Source: JBKPFU01 sp046728975 (GTDB lineage Bacteria > Actinomycetota > Thermoleophilia > Gaiellales > Gaiellaceae). From it: a stretch of DNA of 12,543 bases. A program made the translations under genes and the position numbers. Below the pieces are notes generated by a model. The model did no database searches. It saw only the letters and a program-made list of their open reading frames with translations, and was not told the DNA's origin. Of this stretch, positions 6,511 through 12,543 are shown in pieces. Numbering within the stretch: the first letter of the stretch is position 1; each line of letters starts with the position of its first letter. The stretch spans positions 1 to 12,543 of the forward strand of contig JBKPFU010000156.1 of the NCBI GenBank assembly GCA_046728975.1. The letters are read 5' to 3'.

Positions 6511-6536
6511 GAGAGCCCCGCCACGGCGGGGCTTTT
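6511..6536 (+). terminator. Rho-independent terminator
   Basis: agccccgcc (6514-6522) pairs with ggcggggct (6525-6533), then TTTT on the plus strand. It lies about 30 bp after the stop of the integrase-like stub and faces the tRNA-Ser 3' end. The T run favours plus-strand use; on the minus strand it would be a weaker barrier after the tRNA. Confidence 0.75.
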
Positions 6537-6554
6537 CGCTGCAAATGGGCTGAT

Positions 6555-6615
6555 CTAGCGGCGGGGGTGGGATTCGAACCCACGGGCGCCCGTTCGGGCG
6601 CCAACGGTTTTCAAG
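6555..6615. repeat. Proximal attachment-site repeat within intact tRNA-Ser
   Basis: Identical to 340-400 over 61 bp. The match ends at C32, the first base of the anticodon loop. Tyrosine integrases that use the anticodon stem-loop as core site place crossover in that loop, which fits this boundary. Confidence 0.85.
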
Positions 6616-6647
6616 ACCGCCCCGTTCGACCGCTCCGGCACCCCGCC
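6559..6647 (-). tRNA. tRNA-Ser(TGA)
   Basis: 89 nt without encoded CCA. The acceptor GGCGGGG/CCCCGCC (discriminator G) pairs perfectly. The D arm contains GCCGGAGCGGTCGAA. The anticodon loop CTTGAAA gives anticodon TGA (6613-6611), reading UCA-type serine codons. The variable arm is long, GGCGCCCG/CGGGCGCC (class II, as serine tRNAs require), and the T arm is GTGGG with TTCGAAT and CCCAC. It lies about 1.3 kb downstream of serS on the same strand, so the enzyme and one of its substrates are neighbours. Its 3' portion appears to be the attachment core of the putative island and is preserved intact. Confidence 0.97.
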
Positions 6648-6658
6648 GAACTCGTGCA

Positions 6659-6667
6659 ATTGTCGCA
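6659..6667 (-). promoter_or_regulatory. Probable -10 region of the tRNA-Ser promoter
   Basis: Minus-strand TGCGACAAT lies about 11 bases before the tRNA 5' end, like an extended -10 (TGn + GACAAT). The same nine bases recur at the same distance upstream of the truncated copy (6799-6807), so the promoter was duplicated with the tRNA 5' half. No clear -35 box is visible. Confidence 0.4.
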
Positions 6668-6723
6668 ATGGTTTGCCGGCTCCGCCGTCGCTCAACCCAA
6701 GGCGACATGTGGAAGGAGGGGTT

Positions 6724-6749
6724 CACGGGGGAACCAGGGTTCCCCCGTG
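6724..6749. repeat. Perfect 26-nt palindrome
   Basis: cacgggggaacc (6724-6735) and ggttcccccgtg (6738-6749) are exact inverted repeats around a 2-base centre. It begins four bases from the end of the truncated tRNA-Ser 5' half. There is no U tract on either side, so it is not a typical terminator; a REP-like repeat or cruciform is possible. Confidence 0.8.
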
Positions 6750-6752
6750 CGA

Positions 6753-6787
6753 AAGACCGCCGCGTTCGACCGCTCCGGCACCCCGCC
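6753..6787 (-). pseudogene. Truncated tRNA-Ser, 5' half only
   Basis: 35 nt matching the 5' half of the intact tRNA-Ser at an exact 140-bp offset with one mismatch (position 6762). It contains the acceptor 5' strand, the D arm and the 5' side of the anticodon stem, and stops after the second base past U33-side identity (CTT of the loop). There is no variable arm, T arm or 3' acceptor strand. Similarity continues upstream through the -10-like TGCGACAAT. Confidence 0.85.
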
Positions 6788-6859
6788 TATGCGAGGTCAT
6801 TGTCGCAGCGCTATCCGGCAGTGGCAGGAGAGCATCGCTCGTGGCGAAACAAGAGTGCG

Positions 6860-7945
6860 ATGGCTCGAGAGGACCAGCAGCTCGACGCTGTCTGGCAGGC
6901 GCTCAGTGAGCGCGAGCGCCGCGGCGACGCGGTCGCGCGGCAGCGGATGGCCGAGCTCGAGGAGCGGAGTGCCCGCGTCAGCGCGCTCTGGGAGGATCTC
7001 TCGGAGCGCTCCGAGCTGCTGGGGGCGCGCGAGACGGCGGTCGGAGAGCGGGAAGCTCGCGTTGCCGAGGCCGAAGACGCGCTTGCTCGGCGCGAGCGCG
7101 CCGTGACAGAGGCGGAGCGGCGGGTCGAGGCTCGAGAGCGCCGTCTGGCCGAGCTCGAGCAGCGCGAGTCGAAGCTCGATGCCCTCGCCGTCGAGCTCGA
7201 GGAACGCGGGCGCTGGGTCGCGAGCGCCGAGGCGGTGCTGGAGGAGCGCGAGCGAGCTGTGGCGAAGCGAGAGTCCGAGTGGCCGCGGGTTGAAGCAGAG
7301 CTGCGCGAGCGCGAACGCTCGGTCGCCGAGCTGGCGCCGGCGCTGGCCCAGCGGGAAGCCAGGGTCGCAGAGGTGGAGCGGCGGCTGGCCGAGCTCGAAC
7401 GTTCGGCCAGGAAGGCCGTCGACGAGGCACAGGAGAGGTTCAGGCAAGCAGCGAAGCGAGAGGAGGAAACCGTCCGGCGCGAGGCCGAGCTCGAGCCGCG
7501 CGAGAGGCGGATCGCGGCGCTGGAGCCCACCCTCGACTCGCGCGCCGGCCGGTTGGCGGCTGCGGAGACGCGGGTGGCGAACGAGCGGCGCGCGCTCGCG
7601 GAGCGCGAACGCGAGGTTGAAGAGGCAGCACGGCGGCTATCGGGGCTGGAGGCGCGCGAGGCGAAGCTGTCGGATCTCGCGGCCGAGCTCGCCGAGCGCG
7701 GCGAGACCCTCATGACGGCGCACGCCGCTCTGAATGACCGCGAGCGCGCGCTGACCGAAAACGAGCGCACCGTCGAGCGGCGCTGGACGGCCCTCGACGA
7801 GCGCGCACGGGAGCTCGAGCGCCACGAGGAGCGCCTATCGACCCGCGAGCGAATGCTCGAGACCGCGGAGGAGGGAGTTCGCCGCCTGCGCTCGGACCTC
7901 ACCTCGGCGTCCGAGCCCGAGCCGGAAGCTACGGAAGCGGCTTGA
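6860..7945 (+). CDS. Long coiled-coil protein, function unknown
   Basis: 361 residues from the ATG at 6860 (MAREDQQLD). The frame is open further upstream, but that part runs through the tRNA fragment and is not protein-like. The product is one continuous charged helix: repeated L..RE..V.ERE.RVAEAE patterns from about residue 15 to 345, no signal peptide, no membrane segment, and a short acidic tail (SEPEPEATEAA). A segment is duplicated: RRLAELEQRESKLDALA (about 94-110) recurs as RRLSGLEAREAKLSDLA (about 258-274), with similar following helices. Such proteins may act as cytoskeletal, polar-scaffold or DNA-organising rods, but no diagnostic domain shows which. No clear ribosome site precedes the ATG. 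Its last 17 bp overlap the 3' end of convergent serS. Confidence 0.75.
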   Translation: MAREDQQLDAVWQALSERERRGDAVARQRMAELEERSARVSALWEDLSERSELLGARETAVGEREARVAEAEDALARRERAVTEAERRVEARERRLAELEQRESKLDALAVELEERGRWVASAEAVLEERERAVAKRESEWPRVEAELRERERSVAELAPALAQREARVAEVERRLAELERSARKAVDEAQERFRQAAKREEETVRREAELEPRERRIAALEPTLDSRAGRLAAAETRVANERRALAEREREVEEAARRLSGLEAREAKLSDLAAELAERGETLMTAHAALNDRERALTENERTVERRWTALDERARELERHEERLSTRERMLETAEEGVRRLRSDLTSASEPEPEATEAA

Positions 7946-9149
7946 GCTCGGCGGGCGCGCCGTAGTCGCGAAGGGCCGCCGGCACCTCGACGGAGCCGTC
8001 GTCCCGCTGGAAGTTCTCGAGCACCGCGAGCAGCCAACGGTCGGTTGCGGCGGTGCCGTTAAGCGTGTGCACGGTCTCGGTTCCGCCGTTCGAGCGGAAG
8101 CGGATCCGGAGCCGCCGGGCCTGATAGTCGGTGGTGTTCGAGGTCGACGTGATCTCGCGATAACGCCCCTGGCTGGGGAACCACGCCTCGATGTCGTACT
8201 TGCGCGCGGCGGAGGCGCCGAGGTCGCCGGCGGCCGTGTCGGTCACGCGGTAGGGGAGGCCGAGCTGCTGTACGAGCTCCTCTTCGATCACGAGCAGCCG
8301 CTCATGCTCGTCCCAGGACGCCTCGGGTCGGGTGAAAACGAACATCTCGACCTTGTCGAACTCGTGCACGCGGAACATCCCGCGCGTGTCGCGTCCGTGC
8401 GCGCCCGCTTCGCGCCTGAAACACGTCGACCACCCCGCATAGCGCAGCGGCAGCGTCTCGCCGTCGAGGATCTCGCCCATGTGCAGAGCCGCGAGCGGTA
8501 CCTCTGACGTGCCGACGAGGAAGAGCCCGTCGCTTTCGATCTCGTAGATGTTCGACTTTTCGGTCGGAAAGAAGCCGGTTCCGTACATCGCCTCCTCGCG
8601 CACGAGCACCGGCGGCCGCACCGGGACGAATCCCTCGCGCAGCGTGCGCTCGAGCGCGTAGCGGAAGATCGCCAGCTCGACGAGCGCGGCTTCTCCGATG
8701 ATGTAGCCGAAGCGCGTGCCGGAGATGCGCGCTGCGCGGTCCATGTCGAAACGCCCGAGCTCGAGATGGTCGCGTGGCTGCTCGATCTGCGGGGGCTCGC
8801 CCACGCGCTTGATCTCGGCCGCGTCCTCCTCCCGGTCCCCGTCCGGAACGTCGGGGTGAGGAGGGTTTGGGACGACCGTCAGCAGCTCGTTGCGCCGGGC
8901 TTCGGCCTGCGCGAGCTCCTCCTCCGCCGCGCGCAGGTCGTCCTTGATCCGCTTCAGCTCCTCGATCTGCTCGGGCGTCGGCTTGCCCTGGACCTTCTGT
9001 CGCGAGCGGAGGTCGTCGACGCGCGGCACGAGCTCACGCCATTGCTCGTCCGCTTTCAGCAGCTCGTCGAAGGCGTCGGCGGCTCCCTTTCGCGCGAGGG
9101 CGGCCCGAAAACCGTCGGGATCGGTGCGCGCCGCGCGAAGGTCGATCAA
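7929..9149 (-). CDS. serS: Seryl-tRNA synthetase
   Basis: 406 residues. It charges tRNA-Ser (and tRNA-Sec where present) with serine in the cytoplasm. The N-terminal tRNA-binding coiled-coil arm spans about residues 30-90 and starts with the family opening MIDLRAARTDPDGFR. The class II catalytic core follows: TSEVPLA (214-220), motif 2 FRREAGAHGRDTRGMFRVHEF (about 244-264) and motif 3 TLNGTAATDRWLLAVLENFQ (362-381) with the ATP-binding Arg. Length is slightly below the usual 415-430. The start codon is TTG at 9149, fixed by homology; it overlaps the TGA of the upstream cytochrome gene by 4 nt, so translation is probably coupled. Its last 17 bp overlap the convergent coiled-coil gene. Confidence 0.97.
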   Translation of the reverse strand: MIDLRAARTDPDGFRAALARKGAADAFDELLKADEQWRELVPRVDDLRSRQKVQGKPTPEQIEELKRIKDDLRAAEEELAQAEARRNELLTVVPNPPHPDVPDGDREEDAAEIKRVGEPPQIEQPRDHLELGRFDMDRAARISGTRFGYIIGEAALVELAIFRYALERTLREGFVPVRPPVLVREEAMYGTGFFPTEKSNIYEIESDGLFLVGTSEVPLAALHMGEILDGETLPLRYAGWSTCFRREAGAHGRDTRGMFRVHEFDKVEMFVFTRPEASWDEHERLLVIEEELVQQLGLPYRVTDTAAGDLGASAARKYDIEAWFPSQGRYREITSTSNTTDYQARRLRIRFRSNGGTETVHTLNGTAATDRWLLAVLENFQRDDGSVEVPAALRDYGAPAELKPLP

Positions 9150-9565
9150 GTCTTGGTCGTCAGAAACGCGACGAGGTCTGCCAGCTGCTTCTGGTTCAAG
9201 GACTGCCCGTAGTTCTTGGGCATGATGTCCTGGAAGCCCTTCTCGACGTACGCGCTCGGGTTCACGATCGACTCATGCACGAACTCGTCGAGCGAGCCCT
9301 GGTTTGCCTTCTGCGCCAGCTCCGGGAGCTTGTCGAGGTCGGGGCCCTGCGTTCCGGAGGCGCCGGCAGGCTTGTACGTGTGACAGCCGCCGCAGCCGTT
9401 GGCGGCGAAGGCCTGCTTTCCGGCGGCGGCGTTGCCCTTTACGGTCGCCGCGGTGGTGGTCGGCAGCGGCCCTTCGACGGGGCCGGTCGGCGTCACGACC
9501 TTCCCGCCGCCGCAGCCCGCGAGGACCAGCGCGCCGAGCACAAGCAAGAGCGCGGGCCGTCGCAT
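9146..9565 (-). CDS. Mono-haem c-type cytochrome lipoprotein
   Basis: 139 residues. A lipoprotein signal with lipobox LAGC (C18) predicts lipid anchoring on the outer face of the membrane. A Pro/Thr-rich linker (about 22-45) leads to a class I cytochrome c domain: haem site CGGCH (58-62) and the likely distal Met ligand M115 in DIMPKNYG, with a C-terminal helix QLADLVAFL typical of the fold. It should carry electrons at the cell surface, but no oxidase or cytochrome bc genes are in view. The ATG at 9565 is 11 nt after the stop of the membrane-protein gene, and its TGA overlaps the serS start, so all three are probably co-transcribed. Confidence 0.9.
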   Translation of the reverse strand: MRRPALLLVLGALVLAGCGGGKVVTPTGPVEGPLPTTTAATVKGNAAAGKQAFAANGCGGCHTYKPAGASGTQGPDLDKLPELAQKANQGSLDEFVHESIVNPSAYVEKGFQDIMPKNYGQSLNQKQLADLVAFLTTKT

Positions 9566-9576
9566 GGTCGGCGAGT

Positions 9577-11085
9577 CTACTCGACGGTGCTGCGGCTCCA
9601 GGCGAACACGGTCGCGGCCCCGAGCGCGCCGAAGCGGGCGATGTCATAGGCGCTGTCGTTCACGAGCAGCGAGACCGCAAGAGCCACCGTGAAGGCGAGC
9701 AGGACAGCCGAACGCGGACGCTGTGCGGCGGCGAAAGCGACGGCAGCCAGTGACGCCAGGAAGATGACGATCTTGGTCGCCGTGTCGGTGACCCCCGCGT
9801 AAGACAGGTGGATGCGGCGCCCGAGATCGCCGACGAGCTCTCCCGGTCCGTCCCCGACCGCCCGCGTGACGTGGTTCGAGCCGCCTGTCGCGGCGTCGGC
9901 GCCCACGAAGGCGAAGCAGACGGCGATCGCGGCCGCGGCGGCCACGGCGACCCGTCGCCAAGTCAGCTGCGCGCGCAGGAGCAGCAGCGCCAGCGCGGCG
10001 AAGCCGGCGGCATAGACGACGATGCCGCCGCCGTCGGCGCCCGTCTTGCTCCATCCGACGAGAGCGAGCGAAAGCAATGCCACGAGCGGCAGCAGCCGCG
10101 GGGCGAGCAGCGCGCCGGCGGCCAGGGCCGCCGGCAGGAGCAGGGTCTCGACCTGGTTCGTGATCCCGTAGAAGCGGCCCCCGCCGTCCGGATGGGGCCC
10201 GATCGCGGCGAGCGAGATGGTCTCCGGTGAGACCGCGAGCGCGACGCCGTAGATCGCGAGTAGCGCTGCCAGCCCCAGCGCGAGCCGGACCGGCGTCGGC
10301 GCGAGGTACGCGATTCCGAGCGCGAGGACGAGCCCAACGCCGCCGACCGTCGTCACCGTCGGCCACGCCCGGTCGATCGCGACAGCGGAGGCGATCATCG
10401 TGGCGACCAGGATGGACGGAATCGAAAGCAGGGCCGCGCGGCCGAAGAAGCGCGATCGCCGAAGACGCGCGATGACGGCGAGGCCGAGTGCGATTGCGAT
10501 GAGGGTGCGGTCGGCCGGCTGCCTCGAGTCGTGAACGTTCGCCAGCCGGCGGTCGAGCTCGCGCAGCTCGCGAACCGCGTCCCTGCTCGGCCGCGCCTCG
10601 ATCACGGGATCCTTCCCCTCCTGCAGCGCCTGCACCGTGGGCGCGATGTCCGCGATCGAGGTCAGCCCGCGGAGGCGCGTGTGGTCGGAGACTAGGATCT
10701 GGCCGCGAGCGTAGCCCGGTCCGACGATCGCAATCCGGTAGCGCGTGACGTTGTGGTGTTTTCCCGAGGGAGGCAACGTCACGAAGATCGCGATCTCACC
10801 CAGCGGCCCACCGAGCCGGATCTTCGGTTTGCCGCTCGGCTTGCCGCCAAGAAGTGCGTTCTCGACCTTTCCGCGGACGAGAGAGGCGAGGGCGCTCTCG
10901 CGCGAAACCCGTGAGCCCGCGCCGGGGACCATCAACCCGACCGCGCCAAGCTCTACGGGCCTGTCGAGCCGCGGCGCGACGACGACCGAGACCGTGACGG
11001 GGCGACGTGCCGCGAGCGAGGTCGCCGCAAACGTCAGCGCCCCGAGGGCGGCGGCTAAACTCGCTACAACCACTCGGGTCTTCAA
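9577..11085 (-). CDS. Polytopic membrane protein with N-terminal exported domain, unknown function
   Basis: About 502 residues from a TTG at 11085 (MKTRVVVASLAAALGALTF, a credible signal segment); GTG at 11073 is an alternative, and the longer GTG/ATG options would run into htpX. After the signal comes an extracytoplasmic domain of about 150 residues whose end, LTSIADIAPTV, resembles the C-terminal part of alkaline-phosphatase-superfamily enzymes, though their metal site is not visible. Then about ten hydrophobic segments follow. A conserved-looking loop, GGRFYGITNQVET, resembles the RFYGxxN motif I associate with uncharacterised membrane proteins. It heads the minus-strand operon with the cytochrome lipoprotein and serS. 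No transport or enzyme function can be assigned. Confidence 0.8.
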   Translation of the reverse strand: MKTRVVVASLAAALGALTFAATSLAARRPVTVSVVVAPRLDRPVELGAVGLMVPGAGSRVSRESALASLVRGKVENALLGGKPSGKPKIRLGGPLGEIAIFVTLPPSGKHHNVTRYRIAIVGPGYARGQILVSDHTRLRGLTSIADIAPTVQALQEGKDPVIEARPSRDAVRELRELDRRLANVHDSRQPADRTLIAIALGLAVIARLRRSRFFGRAALLSIPSILVATMIASAVAIDRAWPTVTTVGGVGLVLALGIAYLAPTPVRLALGLAALLAIYGVALAVSPETISLAAIGPHPDGGGRFYGITNQVETLLLPAALAAGALLAPRLLPLVALLSLALVGWSKTGADGGGIVVYAAGFAALALLLLRAQLTWRRVAVAAAAAIAVCFAFVGADAATGGSNHVTRAVGDGPGELVGDLGRRIHLSYAGVTDTATKIVIFLASLAAVAFAAAQRPRSAVLLAFTVALAVSLLVNDSAYDIARFGALGAATVFAWSRSTVE

Positions 11086-11101
11086 GGAGAGCGATTCTCG
11101 T

Positions 11102-12016
11102 ATGAAACGCAAGGCTTTCGGTCGCGACAGAGGACTGTCGGCGCGCATCTTCGTGAGCGCTTCGCTGCTCGGACTGCTCTACGTCGTCTTCGCCGTCGTC
11201 CTGTTCGAGTTCCTCAGCGTCGGGCTCGTCCCGATGATCCTGATCGTTCTCGGGCTCGCGCTATTCCAGTACTACACCTCGGACAAGCTGGCGCTGAAGG
11301 CGGCCGGCGCCAAGGTCGTCGAGCGCGACGAGGCGCCCGCACTCCACGACGTGATCGAGCGCCTCTGCGCCATGGCCGACCTGCCGAAGCCGCGGGTGGC
11401 GGTGATCGAGAGCGACGTGCCGAACGCCTTCGCGACCGGGCGAAGCCCGAAGCATTCCGCCGTCGCGGTCACCACGGGCCTCTGGAACCGCCTCGAGCCG
11501 CAGGAGATCGAGGGCGTGCTGGCGCACGAGCTGTCGCACATCGGCAACCGGGACGTGCTGATCATGACCGTGTCCAGCTTCTTCGCGATGCTCGCCGGCG
11601 TCCTCACTCGATGGATGTTCTGGACCGGGATGTTCAGCGGAGGGAACCGCGACAGCAACAACTCGGTTCCCGTCTGGCTGATTGTCCTGATCGTCTCGGT
11701 GGTGACCTACTTCCTGAGCCAGATCCTGATCCTCGCGATCTCGCGCTACCGCGAGTTCGCGGCCGACCGCGGCTCTGCTCTTCTGACCGGGGCGCCCGAG
11801 CATCTGATGAGCGCGCTGCAGAAGATCTCCAGCGAGATGTTCCGGATCCCGTCGCGCGACTTGCGCGAGGTCGAGGCGATGAACGCGTTCTTCATCATTC
11901 CGACGAGCGTCAAGGAGCGCGCGACAACGCTGTTCATGACGCACCCGCCGCTCGAGCAGCGGCTCGCCCGGCTGGCCGAGATCGCCCGCGAGATGGGCCG
12001 CCCGGTCGCGGCGTAG
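11102..12016 (+). CDS. htpX: HtpX-family membrane zinc metalloprotease (M48B)
   Basis: 304 residues. HtpX degrades damaged or misfolded membrane proteins with its active site on the cytoplasmic side. Two N-terminal membrane segments (about 14-37 and 40-57) precede the zinc motif HELSH (142-146); two more hydrophobic segments (about 155-172 and 190-213) lead to the third zinc ligand E218 in REFAAD, the standard M48B layout. A C-terminal soluble region ends in THPPLEQRLARL, the usual HtpX finish. The ATG at 11102 is preceded by GGAG at 11086-11089, a little distant. It is divergent from the membrane-protein gene with about 16 bp between starts, and is followed by pspAB, its usual actinobacterial neighbour, pointing to an envelope-stress role. 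Confidence 0.95.
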   Translation: MKRKAFGRDRGLSARIFVSASLLGLLYVVFAVVLFEFLSVGLVPMILIVLGLALFQYYTSDKLALKAAGAKVVERDEAPALHDVIERLCAMADLPKPRVAVIESDVPNAFATGRSPKHSAVAVTTGLWNRLEPQEIEGVLAHELSHIGNRDVLIMTVSSFFAMLAGVLTRWMFWTGMFSGGNRDSNNSVPVWLIVLIVSVVTYFLSQILILAISRYREFAADRGSALLTGAPEHLMSALQKISSEMFRIPSRDLREVEAMNAFFIIPTSVKERATTLFMTHPPLEQRLARLAEIAREMGRPVAA

Positions 12017-12082
12017 TGGTCACTCCGGTCGCGGTGCCGAGTCTCTGGCGCGCGAAAAGCGGGGCAGGCGAGGACGCAGGGA

Positions 12083-12109
12083 GCGTTCGTATCTGAGCGA
12101 TACGGACGC
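12083..12109. promoter_or_regulatory. 11-bp stem hairpin between htpX and pspAB
   Basis: gcgttcgtatc (12083-12093) pairs with gatacggacgc (12099-12109), one G-U pair, 5-base loop. No U tract follows, so it is more likely an mRNA processing/stability or attenuation structure than a plain terminator. It lies 67 bp after the htpX stop and 15 bp before the short leader ORF. Confidence 0.45.
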
Positions 12110-12124
12110 GACCGAGGACGAAGC

Positions 12125-12181
12125 ATGACGCTGCTTTGCAGCCGCTCAGAGGCCGGCGACCGGGGCCGGAGGAGCCACTAA
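12125..12181 (+). CDS. Putative 18-residue leader peptide upstream of pspAB
   Basis: ATG at 12125, TAA at 12179-12181, three bases before the pspAB TTG start. A weak purine-rich site (gaggacgaag) precedes it. The product is short and basic (ends in RGRRSH), with one Cys and no recognisable feature. Its 3' end covers the pspAB ribosome site (ggaggag, 12168-12174), so translating it could block or re-initiate pspAB translation. That is inference; it may be a chance frame in a 168-bp gap. Confidence 0.25.
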   Translation: MTLLCSRSEAGDRGRRSH

Positions 12182-12184
12182 CGC

Positions 12185-12543
12185 TTGGGTCTCACCGACG
12201 TTCTCTTCGGTCGCAAAAAGCTGAAAGAGGCGGCGCGCGAGCGCCTGTTCGCGATCTCGACGGCGCGCGTGACCCTGGAGGCGGAGCTGGCCCTGAAGCC
12301 CGCCGAATCGGCCGCCGTCGTGTTCAAACCGCTGTCGGCGGGTGAGTTCGTCCGCGCCGAGAACGAGCTCCAGGCCCTGCTCGACGCCGTCGCGCAGGAG
12401 TCGGGATCGCGCCTCGAGCGCCGCTCGGACGACTTCGGCTACGAGTGGCTCGTCGTCCACGACAAGGACTTCGAGGACCTGGTGACGACGATCCACCTCG
12501 TCGCGGCCGAGCTCGAGGCGCGGGGCTTCGGCCCGCAGCTCCT
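12185..12543 (+). CDS. pspAB: PspA-associated protein PspAB (partial, runs off right edge)
   Basis: 119 full codons are visible from a TTG at 12185. The TTG is chosen because GGAGGAG lies 10 bases upstream (12168-12174) and because the family starts with a MGxxDxLxGR-like sequence, matched here by GLTDVLFGRKK. Further family-like features are a first helix/strand TARVTLEAELALKP, a middle ELQALLDAVAQESG, then FGYEWLVV and, at the edge, ARGFGPQL. PspAB is a small cytoplasmic protein found with PspA or HtpX in Actinobacteria and thought to take part in the phage-shock/membrane-stress response; its biochemical role is not established. Only about the last quarter to third is missing. The order htpX-pspAB supports the call. 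Confidence 0.85.
   Translation, partial: MGLTDVLFGRKKLKEAARERLFAISTARVTLEAELALKPAESAAVVFKPLSAGEFVRAENELQALLDAVAQESGSRLERRSDDFGYEWLVVHDKDFEDLVTTIHLVAAELEARGFGPQL

Larger units (their letters stand above)
340..6615. mobile_element. Putative tRNA-Ser integrated element or genomic-island remnant, about 6.2 kb
   Basis: The segment is bounded by a 61-bp identical direct repeat of the tRNA-Ser 3' portion: 340-400 as a lone fragment, 6555-6615 as part of the intact tRNA. Inside each boundary is a near-identical 22-bp double gggcagaa repeat (485-506 and 6461-6482). A possible integrase C-terminal stub plus terminator lies beside the intact tRNA. The cargo is patchy: secreted protease, CapA-like enzyme, Cys-repeat protein and several broken genes. 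Tyrosine integrases commonly use tRNA 3' halves, including the anticodon loop, as attB; that is established. That this stretch moved as one unit is inference. No intact integrase, excisionase or replication gene is visible, so it would be immobile now. Confidence 0.5.

Noticed and set aside
6724..6787. A second complete tRNA-Ser
   Set aside because: Only the 5' half is present; the palindrome after it cannot supply a variable arm, T arm or matching acceptor strand.
6811..8037. Long minus-strand open frame of about 408 codons, Ser/Arg-rich
   Set aside because: It lies exactly antisense to the coiled-coil gene and part of serS; its composition is the mirror of GAG/CGC-rich coiled-coil codons, and it has no domain.

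Overview
The window is high-GC DNA with actinobacterial-looking genes. My best guess is a soil or sediment Thermoleophilia-type actinobacterium (Gaiellales/Solirubrobacterales). This is an inference from the HtpX-PspAB pair, the conserved membrane protein, the Cys-repeat secreted protein and the base composition, not from a marker gene. GC is uneven: a sample of the left-centre (4081-4140) is 37/60 GC, against 47/60 in the right part (9841-9900).

Left and centre (about 340-6615) look like the decayed remnant of an integrative element or small genomic island in a tRNA-Ser(TGA) gene. A 61-bp perfect direct repeat, running from the anticodon loop to just past the 3' end of the tRNA, occurs at 340-400 (displaced, truncated copy) and 6555-6615 (inside the intact tRNA). 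Just inside each end sits the same 22-bp double repeat of gggcagaa, placed like integrase arm-type sites. A possible integrase C-terminal stub followed by a terminator lies next to the intact tRNA. The cargo between is a streptogrisin-like secreted protease, a CapA-type phosphoesterase, a secreted protein of five Cys-paired repeats, a small secreted Cys protein, and broken genes (MarR-like tail, HAD-like phosphatase, cupin, a frameshifted unknown ORF). No intact integrase is visible.

Next to it (6559-6807) is a tRNA-Ser cluster: the intact gene, and a second 5' half repeated 140 bp away that breaks at the anticodon loop and runs into a perfect 12-bp-arm palindrome. A long coiled-coil protein (+) follows and overlaps the 3' end of serS by 17 bp.

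The right part is ordinary core genome. On the minus strand a tight operon reads: polytopic membrane protein, then c-type cytochrome lipoprotein (11-nt gap), then serS (4-nt stop/start overlap, TTG start). Divergent from it, with only about 16 bp between likely start codons, htpX is followed by a possible short leader ORF and hairpin, and then pspAB, which runs off the window end. HtpX and PspAB are linked to membrane-stress proteostasis.
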